Of a stretch of DNA of 64,000 nt, positions 35,128-44,432 are shown piece by piece (position 1 is the first letter of the stretch; each line of letters begins with the position of its first letter). The stretch is from Sphingomonadales bacterium (lineage in GTDB: Bacteria > Pseudomonadota > Alphaproteobacteria > Sphingomonadales > Sphingomonadaceae): assembly GCA_014763545.1 (NCBI GenBank), contig JACXVD010000016.1, positions 1-64,000 of the forward strand, given 5' to 3'. A program made the position numbers and the translations under genes. Below the pieces are notes generated by a model that had not been told where the DNA came from, made no database searches, and saw nothing but the letters and a program-made list of their open reading frames with translations.

Positions 35128-38100
35128 ATGTCCAACTCGTCACTGGCGGGCGCTGCCGCGCGTCTGCTCGCTTCGACCTCCGCCGAGCAAACTGCCGCAT
35201 GCATCATCGCTGCCGCCCAGGATCTCCTCGGGCATCTCGCCGCCGGCCGCCGGATCGACACCCCCGCCATTCGCACCGCCATGCAATCCGCCTTCGGGGC
35301 GAGCGATGCGAGCGGCGCTTGGGACTGGAAGACCGCCTATGAAGCGGTCGAAGTCGCGCAGTTGCTGTTCATGCGGCGCTATGGTCCTGCGATTTACCGC
35401 AAGACCAGCGACCCGTTCGAGCGGCTCAAGCTGGTCGAACGGATTGCCCGCCTCGCGCCCAGCCAGACCCGGCGCAGCGAGGTGATGGTGCAATTCCAGC
35501 AGTTCTCGACCCCGCTGGGATTGGCATGGGTCGCGGGCTTCGCTGCGCAGTTCCAGCCCGGTGAACTGGTGCTGGAACCTTCGGCGGGGACAGGTCTGCT
35601 GGCGATGCAGGCCGAACTTGCGGGTGCTGGCCTCGCACTCAACGAAGTCGCCGATGTCCGGCTCGGACTGCTACGGCAATTGTTCGACGGTGCGAGTGTG
35701 ACAGCGCACGACGCGGCGCAGATCCACGACCGGCTCGATGCCAGCGTGGTTCCGAATTGTATCGTGATGAACCCGCCCTTCTCGACCGCACTGAATGTTG
35801 AGACCCGGGTTGCAGATGCTGCGTTCCGGCACATTGCCTCTGCGGTCGCGCGGCTTGCCGAGGGTGGCAGGCTGGTTGCGATCACGGGCAGCACCTGCGC
35901 GCCCGACCATCCGTCATGGCGGGACGGCTTCGTCCGGTTGCAGGAGGCGGCCCGCGTTCTGTTCACCGCGCCGATCGCGGGCAAAGTCTTCGCCAGCCAA
36001 GGCACCGCTGTCGAAACCCGGCTGACGGTGATCGAAAAGCTGCCCGCCGACGATTCTGGCGTCTTCCAGAACTCGCACCCAATGGCATGCGACCTGCAGG
36101 GGCTGCTGCAGATGCTGGTTGATGCCCTACCGCCGCGCGCGCGGGTTCCGGCTTCGACGACGCCCCTTCCGTCGATCCGATCGGCCGCTTCCGCTCGCCG
36201 CCCGCTCGCGACCTGGCCTCGCCCGATAGCTGTGCCGCCGGTTGAACCTACCGGCATCCCGCTCGGCTATGACACTGTCGATTGGGCAGCAACCAATGAC
36301 GGCAAGCTGACCGATGCACTCTACGAGCCCTATGCGCTGCAATCGATCCGGATCGCGGGCGCACAGCCGCACCCGACCCGGCTAGTTCAGTCCGCCGCCA
36401 TGGCCTCGGTCGCGCCGCCAAGACCGAGCTATCGCCCGCATCTGCCCGAAGGTCTGGTCGAACAGGCGCTGCTCTCTGACGCCCAGCTCGAATCCGTGAT
36501 CTATGCGGGTGAGGCCCATTCAGCGCATCTGGCCGGGAACTGGACCGTCGATGCCACCTTCGACAAGGTCGAGGCTGCTCCCGACGATTGCGAGACGGCG
36601 GTCCGGTTCCGCAAGGGCTGGTTCCTCGGCGATGGCACCGGCGCGGGCAAGGGGCGGCAGGTCGCCGGGGTTCTGCTCGACAACTGGCTCAAAGGCCGTA
36701 GGCGAGCGGTGTGGATCTCCAAATCGGACAAGCTGCTCGAAGATGCGCAGCGAGACTGGCGCGCGCTCGGACAGGAGCCCTTGCTGATCCAGACGCTCGC
36801 CCGCTTCCGCCAAGGCACACCCATCCGGCTCGAGCAGGGCATCCTTTTTACGACCTATGCCACGCTACGCTCCGATGCGCGCGAGGGAAGGGTTTCCCGG
36901 GTGCAGCAGATCGTTGATTGGCTGGGCATCGACTTCGACGGGGTCATTGTCTTCGACGAGAGCCATGCCATGCAGAATGCCGGTGGCGGCAAGTCCGAAC
37001 GGGGCGACAGCGCTCCCTCGCAGCAGGGACGCGCCGGGCTTCGCCTGCAGCACGCGCTACCTGACGCACGGGTGCTTTATGTCTCGGCTACCGGGGCAAC
37101 CACGGTCGAGAACCTTGCCTATGCCCAGCGGCTCGGCCTGTGGGGCGGCGCAGACTTCCCGTTTGACAAGCGCGCCGACTTCGTCGCGGCGATCGAGGCG
37201 GGCGGTGTCGCGGCGATGGAAGTGCTGGCGCGCGACCTGAAAGCGCTCGGCCTCTATGCAGCCCGTTCGCTTTCCTACGAAGGCATCGAATACGAACTGC
37301 TCGAGCACCAGCTGACGGCGGACCAGGTGCGCATCTACGATGCCTATGCCGGGGCGTTCCAGGTCATCCATAACAACCTCGATGCCGCGCTCGAAGCTGC
37401 GGGTGTTACGAGCAGCAGCGAGGGCACCTTGAACCGGCAGGCGAAGTCGGCGGCGCGCTCGGCCTTCGAGTCTGCCAAGCAGCGCTTCTTCAACCATCTT
37501 ATCACCGCGATGAAGACACCGACGCTGATCGCGGCGATCGAGCAGGGGCTTGCCGATGGCCATGCCGCCGTTGTGCAGATCGTCTCGACCGGGGAAGCGC
37601 TGCTCTCCCGCCGTCTGGCGGAGATCGATCCGGGCGAATGGAACGACATCCAGTGCGATGTCACCCCTCGTGAATACGTTCTCGACTATCTCTCGCACAG
37701 CTTCCCGACCCAGCTCCACGAGACCTACACCGATGGCGACGGCAACCTCGCCTCGCGTCCCGCCTATGACGGTGATGGCAATGTCATCCAGTGCCGCGAG
37801 GCTTGTCAGCAGCGCGACCGTCTGATCGAGCAATTGGCCTCAATGGAGCCGGTGCAAGGCGCGCTCGACCAGATCGTCCAGCGGTTCGGCACCGACATGG
37901 TTGCCGAGGTCACCGGGCGTTCGCGCCGGATCGTGCGCAAGCAGGATGAAACTGGCGAACGTTTCGCGGTCGAGAACCGGCCCGCCCATGCCAATCTCGC
38001 CGAGGCGCAGGCGTTCATGGAGGACAAGAAGCACATCCTCGTCTTCTCCGACGCGGGCGGCACGGGGCGTAGCTACCATGCCGATCTTGGCAGTCGGAAC

Positions 38101-39477
38101 CAGCGGCTGCGCCACCACTATCTGCTCGAAGCCGGATGGAAGGCTGACACTGCGATCCAGGGGCTGGGGCGTACCAACCGCACCAACCAGGCACAGCCGC
38201 CGCTGTTCCGTCCGGTCGCGACCGACGTTCAGGCCGAGAAACGCTTCCTGTCGACCATCGCCCGGCGGCTCGACACGCTCGGTGCGATCACCCGCGGCCA
38301 GCGCCAGACTGGCGGGCAGGGGCTGTTTCGCCCCGAGGACAATCTCGAAAGCCAATATGCACGCGACGCGCTGCGCCAGTTCTACCTGCTGATCTACGCA
38401 GGCAAGGTCGAGCAGTGTTCGCTCGCGACGTTCGAAGAAATGACTGGCCTGTCGCTGACCGACGGCAGTGGATGCCTCAAGGACGACCTTCCGCCCATCA
38501 CGACCTTCCTCAACCGGCTGCTGGCGCTGACGATATCGATGCAGAACGTGCTGTTCACGGTGTTCGAGCAACTGCTTGCCGCCAATGTCGAAAGCGCGAT
38601 GGCCGCTGGCACCTATGACGTGGGTCTGGAAACGCTGGTCGCCGACAGGTTTACAGTGACGGAAAGCAAGCCGATCTACACCCACCCTGCCACCGGTGCC
38701 GAAACCCGTCTGCTCACGATCGCCATGCGCGAGCGCAACCAGCCGCTGACGTTGGAGAAGGCACTTGATCTGCTGCGCGAGGCGGGTGCGCGGCTGCTGG
38801 TCAATGCCCGCTCGAAACGAGCCGCCGTCCAGCTTCCAGCCCGCAGCCTGATGCTTGATGATGGCGAAGTCGAACGGCGGGTGCGGTTGATCCGACCGAT
38901 GGAACGCCTGAACTTTGCGCTGGCTCACCTCGCCGAAACCAATTGGGAGCAGGCGGACGAAGCCAGCTTTGCCGCTGCCTGGACCGACGAGATCACCCAG
39001 GTGCCGGAATTTACGACCAGCGAATTGCATATCGTCACCGGGCTGCTGCTGTCGATCTGGAAGCGACTCCCCGAGGAAACGACCCGCGTTTACCGGCTCC
39101 AGACCGACGACGGCACGAGCATCGTCGGGCGCCGGGTCTCACCGGCTTGGGCTGCAAGCGTCACTGCCAGCACCGACGCGCCAGACCTCACGCCACCACA
39201 GGCACTAGCCTTGCTGCGCGAGGGTCACGCCATGCTCGACCTTGCCGATGGGCTGCAATTGCGCCGCTCGCGGCTCATGCAGGTCAACCGCATCGAACTG
39301 ACCGGCTTTGGACCCAATGCGGTCGACCGGCTGAAGGCGATGGGGCTGTTCTCCGAGATCATCAGCTGGAAGCTGCGGCTGTTCGTCCCCGACGATCTTG
39401 CGACGGGCAGCCAAGTGCTCGAACGGCTGTTCGCCCGCCAACCGCTCACGCGGATTATCGACCGTCAGGCCGCTTGA
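35128..39477 (+). CDS. Giant methyltransferase/strawberry-notch helicase
   Basis: A 1449-aa fusion. Residues about 100-300 form a class I SAM-dependent methyltransferase: LVLEPSAGTGLLAMQ near 150 and the catalytic NPPF of N6-adenine methylases near 214. Residues about 470-1100 form a strawberry-notch-type SF2 ATPase: GDGTGAGKGRQVAGVLLDNW near 501, DESHAM near 610, then the SBNO-specific VFSDAGGTGRSYHADLG and GLGRTNRTNQAQPP. Known on ICEs and plasmids and proposed, but not proven, to protect or remodel incoming DNA. The SD AAGGA precedes the ATG. Confidence 0.87.
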   Translation: MSNSSLAGAAARLLASTSAEQTAACIIAAAQDLLGHLAAGRRIDTPAIRTAMQSAFGASDASGAWDWKTAYEAVEVAQLLFMRRYGPAIYRKTSDPFERLKLVERIARLAPSQTRRSEVMVQFQQFSTPLGLAWVAGFAAQFQPGELVLEPSAGTGLLAMQAELAGAGLALNEVADVRLGLLRQLFDGASVTAHDAAQIHDRLDASVVPNCIVMNPPFSTALNVETRVADAAFRHIASAVARLAEGGRLVAITGSTCAPDHPSWRDGFVRLQEAARVLFTAPIAGKVFASQGTAVETRLTVIEKLPADDSGVFQNSHPMACDLQGLLQMLVDALPPRARVPASTTPLPSIRSAASARRPLATWPRPIAVPPVEPTGIPLGYDTVDWAATNDGKLTDALYEPYALQSIRIAGAQPHPTRLVQSAAMASVAPPRPSYRPHLPEGLVEQALLSDAQLESVIYAGEAHSAHLAGNWTVDATFDKVEAAPDDCETAVRFRKGWFLGDGTGAGKGRQVAGVLLDNWLKGRRRAVWISKSDKLLEDAQRDWRALGQEPLLIQTLARFRQGTPIRLEQGILFTTYATLRSDAREGRVSRVQQIVDWLGIDFDGVIVFDESHAMQNAGGGKSERGDSAPSQQGRAGLRLQHALPDARVLYVSATGATTVENLAYAQRLGLWGGADFPFDKRADFVAAIEAGGVAAMEVLARDLKALGLYAARSLSYEGIEYELLEHQLTADQVRIYDAYAGAFQVIHNNLDAALEAAGVTSSSEGTLNRQAKSAARSAFESAKQRFFNHLITAMKTPTLIAAIEQGLADGHAAVVQIVSTGEALLSRRLAEIDPGEWNDIQCDVTPREYVLDYLSHSFPTQLHETYTDGDGNLASRPAYDGDGNVIQCREACQQRDRLIEQLASMEPVQGALDQIVQRFGTDMVAEVTGRSRRIVRKQDETGERFAVENRPAHANLAEAQAFMEDKKHILVFSDAGGTGRSYHADLGSRNQRLRHHYLLEAGWKADTAIQGLGRTNRTNQAQPPLFRPVATDVQAEKRFLSTIARRLDTLGAITRGQRQTGGQGLFRPEDNLESQYARDALRQFYLLIYAGKVEQCSLATFEEMTGLSLTDGSGCLKDDLPPITTFLNRLLALTISMQNVLFTVFEQLLAANVESAMAAGTYDVGLETLVADRFTVTESKPIYTHPATGAETRLLTIAMRERNQPLTLEKALDLLREAGARLLVNARSKRAAVQLPARSLMLDDGEVERRVRLIRPMERLNFALAHLAETNWEQADEASFAAAWTDEITQVPEFTTSELHIVTGLLLSIWKRLPEETTRVYRLQTDDGTSIVGRRVSPAWAASVTASTDAPDLTPPQALALLREGHAMLDLADGLQLRRSRLMQVNRIELTGFGPNAVDRLKAMGLFSEIISWKLRLFVPDDLATGSQVLERLFARQPLTRIIDRQAA

Positions 39478-39478
39478 G

Positions 39479-40525
39479 ATGGGAGGGATTTCCACTCGTG
39501 CGGCGGAGCTGTCGGAACGCCTCGCGCAAAATGCCCACGCCGTTTGTCGCCATTACCTTCCCGCCGGAAGGCGTGAGGGACGCTACTGGATGGTGGGCGA
39601 CGTCGCCGGAACACCCGGGCGTAGTCTCTATGTCCGTCTGTTCGAGACCGGGCGTGGCGCGATCGGCAACTGGGTCGATGCCGCGACTGGGGAACATGGC
39701 GATCTTGTCGACCTCATCCGGCTCAACCAGCGGCATGGATCGCTTGCCGAGACCATCGAGGAGGCCGAGCGCTTCCTGTCGCTGCCGCCATCTGAAGACG
39801 ACGAGCGTGGGCGCTTGCCCGGTCCACCCGCACGTGCAGGGTCACCGACTGCTGCACGGCGGCTGTTTGCAGCCTCGAAGCCGATCATCGGCACGCCCGC
39901 TGCAACCTACCTGCAATCGCGTGGTATCATGCATCTCGCTGACCTGCCCGCCCTGCGGTTCCACCCGCGTTGCTATTGCCGCCCCAATGACGACGACGTG
40001 CCGGGTACACCCGGAGCATTTCCGGCGCTGATCGCCTCGGTCACCGATGACGACGGCGTGCAAACAGGGGCGCACCGCACATGGCTTGATCTCTCGGGCC
40101 GTAGGAAGGCAGCCGTCGCATCTCCGCGACGGGCGATGGGCAATATCCTCGGGGCTGCGATCCGGTTCGGGCAGTGCGGGGACGTCATGGCCGCTGGCGA
40201 GGGCGTCGAGACCATGCTCTCTATGCGCGAAGCCTTGCCGACATTGCCACTGGCGGCTGCCACCTCGTCTTCGCACCTGGCCGCCATCCTATTCCCGCCG
40301 ACACTGCGTCGCCTCTATGTTGCGCGCGACCGCGATGCGGCAGGCGACGCTGCCTATGGCATCCTGACCGAGCGGGCACAGGCCGCAGGGATCGACCTGC
40401 TCCCGCTCATGCCGCAGCTCGGCGACTTCAACGACGACTTGCAGCGCGATGGCGTTGAAGGGCTGGGCCAGTGCCTGATCGCCCAATTGCACGACGCCGA
40501 CCGGTCCAGATTTCTTCGTCGCTGA
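39479..40525 (+). CDS. Toprim-domain (primase-like) protein
   Basis: A 348-aa protein starting one base past the helicase stop. The N-terminal part carries a primase-like region (GNWVDAATGEHGDLVDLIRL). The C-terminal Toprim domain (about 220-330) shows VMAAGEGVETMLSM (the conserved Glu) and LYVARDRDAAGDAAY (the DxD pair). Such proteins resemble DnaG/TraC-type primases in conjugative DNA processing. No zinc-binding cluster typical of full DnaG is evident. Confidence 0.78.
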   Translation: MGGISTRAAELSERLAQNAHAVCRHYLPAGRREGRYWMVGDVAGTPGRSLYVRLFETGRGAIGNWVDAATGEHGDLVDLIRLNQRHGSLAETIEEAERFLSLPPSEDDERGRLPGPPARAGSPTAARRLFAASKPIIGTPAATYLQSRGIMHLADLPALRFHPRCYCRPNDDDVPGTPGAFPALIASVTDDDGVQTGAHRTWLDLSGRRKAAVASPRRAMGNILGAAIRFGQCGDVMAAGEGVETMLSMREALPTLPLAAATSSSHLAAILFPPTLRRLYVARDRDAAGDAAYGILTERAQAAGIDLLPLMPQLGDFNDDLQRDGVEGLGQCLIAQLHDADRSRFLRR

Positions 40526-40617
40526 GTTTGGCCGGGACGGGATTGGGTGAGGGTCGGAGGCATGGGCCAGTCCACGCGTCACGCCGGGCGCCCGGCCTTC
40601 TTTGGGGGCGATCCGAA

Positions 40618-40700
40618 GACCGGCGGCGGGGCGGCCGCAATGGCTGCGCCATGCTCCACTTCGTTGCGACCACAAGGGTGCAGCCACCCCGCCGCCGGTC
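40618..40700. repeat. 14-bp perfect inverted repeat enclosing a second 7-bp stem
   Basis: GACCGGCGGCGGGG (40618-40631) is the exact reverse complement of CCCCGCCGCCGGTC (40687-40700). Inside, TGGCTGC (40641-40647) pairs with GCAGCCA (40680-40686). The structure lies in the 235-base gap before the DUF2493 gene. It would be a very stable RNA leader or a DNA cruciform. Confidence 0.7.
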
Positions 40701-40760
40701 AGGGGGGATCGCCGGAAGGCCGGACGAGGTGCCCGGCTCAGACGTTCAAGGACCACAATC

Positions 40761-41672
40761 ATGGCCTACCAGCAAGAACCCGATCACGAAGTCTCCCCCA
40801 CCGCTCATCTCCTGGATGAAATCGCCCTCTACGGCTATCGCCCCTTCTCCGACGAAGCCGATCCGCGGCCACTTCCCGACGAACGCATCGCCAGTGGCGC
40901 TGTCGCCGACATGTTCGACGCCCTTATCGCCACCATGGTCGACACAAGGCTGGAACCCGACCTTGAAGACCTGTGCTGGTCGCTCACCAATCTATTCTAC
41001 CGCGCCGAAGGCCGCATCCAGCGTGAGCTCGACGACAACGAACACGCCCAGAGGCGCGGACAGCGCGAACAGGATGGCTCTGAGGTCAAATCGGTCGAGC
41101 TCGAACGCCTCGTCAACGAAGGCATAGGCCTGATCGAACGGCGCAACGCGATGGAGTTCATGCGCGAGGCCGCTTCCGATCAGTTCGAAGCCCACTTCCG
41201 CAAGGCCTGGACCCCGCGCACTGGATCACTGGTCAATCACCGCACCCTGACCGCCGCGATGATCGACAGCCGTGATTTCCTCGCCGCCAAGCGCCGCTCC
41301 GAAACCGAACCGCTGTTGCCCACCGGCACGCGGATCGCGTTCACGTCTGGGCCTGCCTATCAGGATCATAGCCGTATCTGGGCGGTGCTCGACAAGGTTC
41401 TCGCCAAATATCCGGACATGGTCCTGTTCCACGGTGGCAATCCGACCGGCGGCGAGCATATCGCATCGCTCTGGGCGCGGAACCGCAAGATCGTCCACAT
41501 CCCGTTCCGGCCCGACTGGGACCGGTTCAAGAAGGCGGCGCCCTTCCGCCGCAACGATCAGATGCTCGAAGCATTGCCCAAGGCTGTGGTTGCCTGCCCG
41601 GGTAATGGTATCAACGCCAACCTGGTCGACAAGGCCCGCAAACTGGGGATCTCTGTGTGGGCGATCGAGTGA
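40761..41672 (+). CDS. DUF2493 (SLOG-like) protein
   Basis: A 303-aa protein. The C-terminal part (about 190-303) is DUF2493, a SLOG-fold nucleotide-binding module: RIAFTSGPAYQDHSRIWAVL, VLFHGGNPTGGEHIASLWA and AVVACPGNGINANLVDKA. The N-terminal half is helical. SLOG proteins bind nucleotides or their derivatives, some in defence signalling, but DUF2493 genes are also standard cargo of conjugative elements. It follows a strongly structured leader. Confidence 0.8.
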   Translation: MAYQQEPDHEVSPTAHLLDEIALYGYRPFSDEADPRPLPDERIASGAVADMFDALIATMVDTRLEPDLEDLCWSLTNLFYRAEGRIQRELDDNEHAQRRGQREQDGSEVKSVELERLVNEGIGLIERRNAMEFMREAASDQFEAHFRKAWTPRTGSLVNHRTLTAAMIDSRDFLAAKRRSETEPLLPTGTRIAFTSGPAYQDHSRIWAVLDKVLAKYPDMVLFHGGNPTGGEHIASLWARNRKIVHIPFRPDWDRFKKAAPFRRNDQMLEALPKAVVACPGNGINANLVDKARKLGISVWAIE

Positions 41673-41714
41673 TCGCCCACCTTCTTTCGCCACAATTGGT
41701 TGAAGTGGATCTTA

Positions 41715-42146
41715 TCAGCGCATGCTTTGCCGAGGCAATGTCGGATCGTCAGCATCGGACCGTCGCCAATACTCCCGGCACAGTCTTACGCCACTTTCCG
41801 TCAATTCATACCGAACATCGTTGTCTGGCAAAGGACGGATGAGACCAAGTTTGAGCAACGGTGAGACACTGCCGTCGGCAACCGAACGGTCACTGCGGAC
41901 ATTTTGACGAACGAAGGCCCAGCGCTTCCGTCCCGACACCTCGAATACCTCGAGTTCATTTGTGGCTAGCTGTTCGTGTGAGTCACTGAGCGCGGTTCGG
42001 AAACGGGTAGAGAATGAAAACGTCATATGGGCGAGCGTCTCACGTGAGCGCGGCGGAACATCTAACCAATCGAGGGCTTCGGGCATTCGTTCGCCCTCTT
42101 CGCCGGAAATCAATGTCTCCTGCCCGATGACAAACGCCTTGATCAT
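41715..42146 (-). CDS. Hypothetical protein with winged-helix-like C-terminus
   Basis: A 143-aa protein. The C-terminal third (LLKLGLIRPLPDNDVRYELTESGVRLCREYW) has the helix, wing and recognition-like pattern of winged-helix proteins. The N-terminal part is unrecognised. Base composition is less GC-rich than the backbone, suggesting a later acquisition. It is on the opposite strand to the backbone genes. Confidence 0.5.
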   Translation of the reverse strand: MIKAFVIGQETLISGEEGERMPEALDWLDVPPRSRETLAHMTFSFSTRFRTALSDSHEQLATNELEVFEVSGRKRWAFVRQNVRSDRSVADGSVSPLLKLGLIRPLPDNDVRYELTESGVRLCREYWRRSDADDPTLPRQSMR

Positions 42147-42199
42147 CGCACGTTCGATCTCACCGATAGTGTTTCCCGTTTATCCCCTTGACGCATGTG

Positions 42200-42373
42200 C
42201 TAATTAACTAGCTCAGCGTCCTTGCTAGGGAAGCCGACAACTGGACGGTCATCCCCTGCTTTAGCTTGCGCGTATGACTTAGGAGCGCAGGCATAGGTCA
42301 CGTCGCCTTCAGTGCGAACCAAGGCCAGCAAGGCCACGCTCCCATCTGCCCCGCGAACACGAATCTTCTGCAT
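42200..42373 (-). CDS. Small hypothetical protein
   Basis: A 57-aa protein from ATG 42373 (MQKIRVRGADGSVALLALVR), chosen because AAGGGA precedes it. The frame remains open upstream to 42478, where it overlaps the divergent DUF5343 gene. Strand-rich with a lysine-rich end; no family recognised. Confidence 0.45.
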   Translation of the reverse strand: MQKIRVRGADGSVALLALVRTEGDVTYACAPKSYAQAKAGDDRPVVGFPSKDAELVN

Positions 42374-42461
42374 TTCAACAATCCCTTTCGAATCTCTGTT
42401 GCGTTCTGTGTGGCCCATGTTAATGAAAGAGCCACGCAGAGAATTGCAGAGGACCGAAGCC

Positions 42462-43142
42462 ATGTCCGATAAAGCCAAATTGCCGTGCCCGCCCTACGCC
42501 ACCTTTTCGTCTTTTATGACGTTTATCAATAAGTTGAGGGACACGCAGATTCCTTCGCGGATTGACAACTCGGTGTTCGGAAACGCCTCCGGTAGCCTCA
42601 TTTACAGTATACTCTCCGCGCTCAAATCACTCAACCTTGTTGACGCAGACGGGGTGCCTTCCGAACTTTTTGTGGATTTCGTGAAGGCGAGCGATGAGAA
42701 CCGCCCGGCCAAGATGGCGGCGATCATGAGGTCCGCATACGCGCCGTTGTTCAGTGCCTCGTTTGACCTGACCTCGGCAACTGCTGGTCAGTTCGATGAG
42801 CTGATCCGCAATGAGTATGAGGCGAAGGGCTCCACGGTCGATAAGGTGGCCACCTTCTTCATTGCCGCTGCAAAGTTCGCGGAAGTCGAAATCTCTCCCC
42901 ATTTGGCAGCGCGCAAGCCTACCGCTTCCTCCGCAAGTGCTGGCAAGAGCAAGCGGCAGCGCAAGGCGAACAACAGCGACAATCCGCCACCGCCACCGCC
43001 GCCACCTCCGCAGATTTCTGACAAGGCGCTCGAATACAAGCTTATCGACTTGATGAAAGAGGCCGACATCGGCGACGAAGAACGGTCTGCGATCTGGACG
43101 CTCGTTCAGTATCTCACCAAGAAAAAGGCGACTGACGAATGA
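42462..43142 (+). CDS. DUF5343-family protein
   Basis: A 226-aa protein. Residues 10-145 match DUF5343 in pattern (YATFSSFMTFINKLRD, IPSRIDNSVFGNASGSLIYSILSALKSLNLVD), which is likely a helical DNA- or protein-binding module. A linker with nine consecutive prolines (about residues 182-190) then joins a short C-terminal helical tail. The nonaproline run should require elongation factor P for efficient translation. It is divergent from the 57-aa gene. Confidence 0.68.
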   Translation: MSDKAKLPCPPYATFSSFMTFINKLRDTQIPSRIDNSVFGNASGSLIYSILSALKSLNLVDADGVPSELFVDFVKASDENRPAKMAAIMRSAYAPLFSASFDLTSATAGQFDELIRNEYEAKGSTVDKVATFFIAAAKFAEVEISPHLAARKPTASSASAGKSKRQRKANNSDNPPPPPPPPPQISDKALEYKLIDLMKEADIGDEERSAIWTLVQYLTKKKATDE

Positions 43143-43316
43143 ACGTCAGTCGCCTCTCTATCCCCGCCCCACGCAAAGCTTCCAACGGCCAGCGCGCGAG
43201 GCTCAACCCAAGTGAAAGGAGGTAAAAGCGTGATCTGGCATATCGCCCGGAGATTACCGGGCAACAGCCGCTAGGCTGCCAAACCCAACCTGGCCCCTTC
43301 CATAAGGGCATGTGAG

Positions 43317-43354
43317 CAACGGCGCGCTTCGGTTCCACCCCGGACGCGCCGTTG
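43317..43354 (+). terminator. 10-bp perfect hairpin downstream of the DUF5343 gene
   Basis: CAACGGCGCG (43317-43326) pairs exactly with CGCGCCGTTG (43345-43354) around an 18-base loop. It lies about 175 bases after the DUF5343 stop and 50 bases before the small ORF at 43403. No T-run follows, so it may be an attenuator or part of the insertion sequence end. Confidence 0.4.
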
Positions 43355-43402
43355 TGCTTCCATAGCTAGCGAAATCTTACGATTCCGTCTATAGGCGCAG
43401 CC

Positions 43403-43594
43403 ATGACACGCTTAACGCTTGCGGAAGCTATCGAGGCTGGTCGCTTAGACGACTTCGCCTTGCAGGCAGAGGCCGATGGGATCGGCCCCGCTGATCGCGC
43501 TCAATTCGAGGCCCTGATCGGGACGCTCACAGCGCCCCAACGAGCAGGTCAAACATCCCGTTCACCCGGTGGCGGTTCGAAGCGCGGAAAGTGA
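43403..43594 (+). CDS. 63-aa IS-associated small protein
   Basis: A short protein (MTRLTLAEAIEAGRLDDFAL, ending QTSRSPGGGSKRGK). Similar short proteins with this N-terminus and TSRSP tail occur repeatedly in sphingomonads and rhizobia beside IS1595-type genes, as far as I recall. Its last 22 codons are antisense to the last codons of the transposase. Function unknown. Confidence 0.55.
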   Translation: MTRLTLAEAIEAGRLDDFALQAEADGIGPADRAQFEALIGTLTAPQRAGQTSRSPGGGSKRGK

Positions 43595-44432
43595 ACTCGT
43601 CCAGATAGCGCTGCATGTGCTTACCGCTGATCTGGACATGGGTTGACCGAACCGACGCCTTGAACAGCTTCCAGAAGCCTTCCACCGTGTTGACATGGAA
43701 AGTCTCGCCGCTGCGATAGTCGTAGTGCGCATATTCCTTCGCACCGTGCTTCACGCGGCCATGCTTGAAGCCATCGCCGGTCAGTAAACCGTAGCTGTAG
43801 AGTTCGTCGGTCGAGACGGTTGCGCCCGGCTCCACATTGTCCAGCACAACGCCACGTAGCGTCTCGCTCTTGACGTTGGGGATGACCACCGCCTTCATGC
43901 GCCCGCCGCGCTGGGCGAGACCCATGACGATGGTCTTGCCCGGAGCGCCCCGGCCACGCTTACCGCCAGACCGGCGACCGCCAACATAGGCTTCGTCCAG
44001 TTCGATGTGACCGGCCAGCAGCGCGTCAAAACCCTGCGCCTTGCTCATTAGGTCGCGGATTTGCTGCCCGATGCGATAGGCGGTCTTATATGTCACGCCG
44101 AGCTGGCGCTGGAGTTCTTTTCCACTCACGCCGTGGCGCGTCGTGCAGAACAGATACATCGCGTAGAACCACGAAACGAGCGGGGTGCGCGTGTTCTCAA
44201 GGATGGTGCCAGCGGTGGGGTTCACATGATGCCCGCAAGCGGCGCAAACAAACGTGCGGCGCTTCGCCAGCTTGTGGTGAGTGCTTTCCTTACCGCACGA
44301 CGTGCACTTGAAACGGGTGCCGCCAAACCGAACGGCCATGATGTGGTCAAGGCAGGCGTCGTCCGTAGGGAAGCGGGCGAAGAACTCGCGGACGCTGAAC
44401 TCGGGGCTAGCAGAGGGGCTTTTGTTCGTCAT
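43527..44432 (-). CDS. IS1595-family transposase
   Basis: A 301-aa transposase. The N-terminal zinc ribbon has C-x2-C pairs (CTSCGKE, CAACGHH), followed by a helix-turn-helix (GVSGKELQRQLGVTYKTAYRIGQQI). The ISXO2-like catalytic domain has HIELDEAYVGGRR (first Asp), VSTDELYSYG (second Asp) and HVNTVEGFWKLFKASVR. It looks intact. I could not define terminal inverted repeats with confidence, so the element ends are left open. Confidence 0.88.
   Translation of the reverse strand: MTNKSPSASPEFSVREFFARFPTDDACLDHIMAVRFGGTRFKCTSCGKESTHHKLAKRRTFVCAACGHHVNPTAGTILENTRTPLVSWFYAMYLFCTTRHGVSGKELQRQLGVTYKTAYRIGQQIRDLMSKAQGFDALLAGHIELDEAYVGGRRSGGKRGRGAPGKTIVMGLAQRGGRMKAVVIPNVKSETLRGVVLDNVEPGATVSTDELYSYGLLTGDGFKHGRVKHGAKEYAHYDYRSGETFHVNTVEGFWKLFKASVRSTHVQISGKHMQRYLDEFTFRASNRHRVNGMFDLLVGAL

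Noticed and set aside
42951-43005. CCG/CCA-rich tract considered as a microsatellite
   Set aside because: It lies in frame in the DUF5343 gene and encodes the proline linker.
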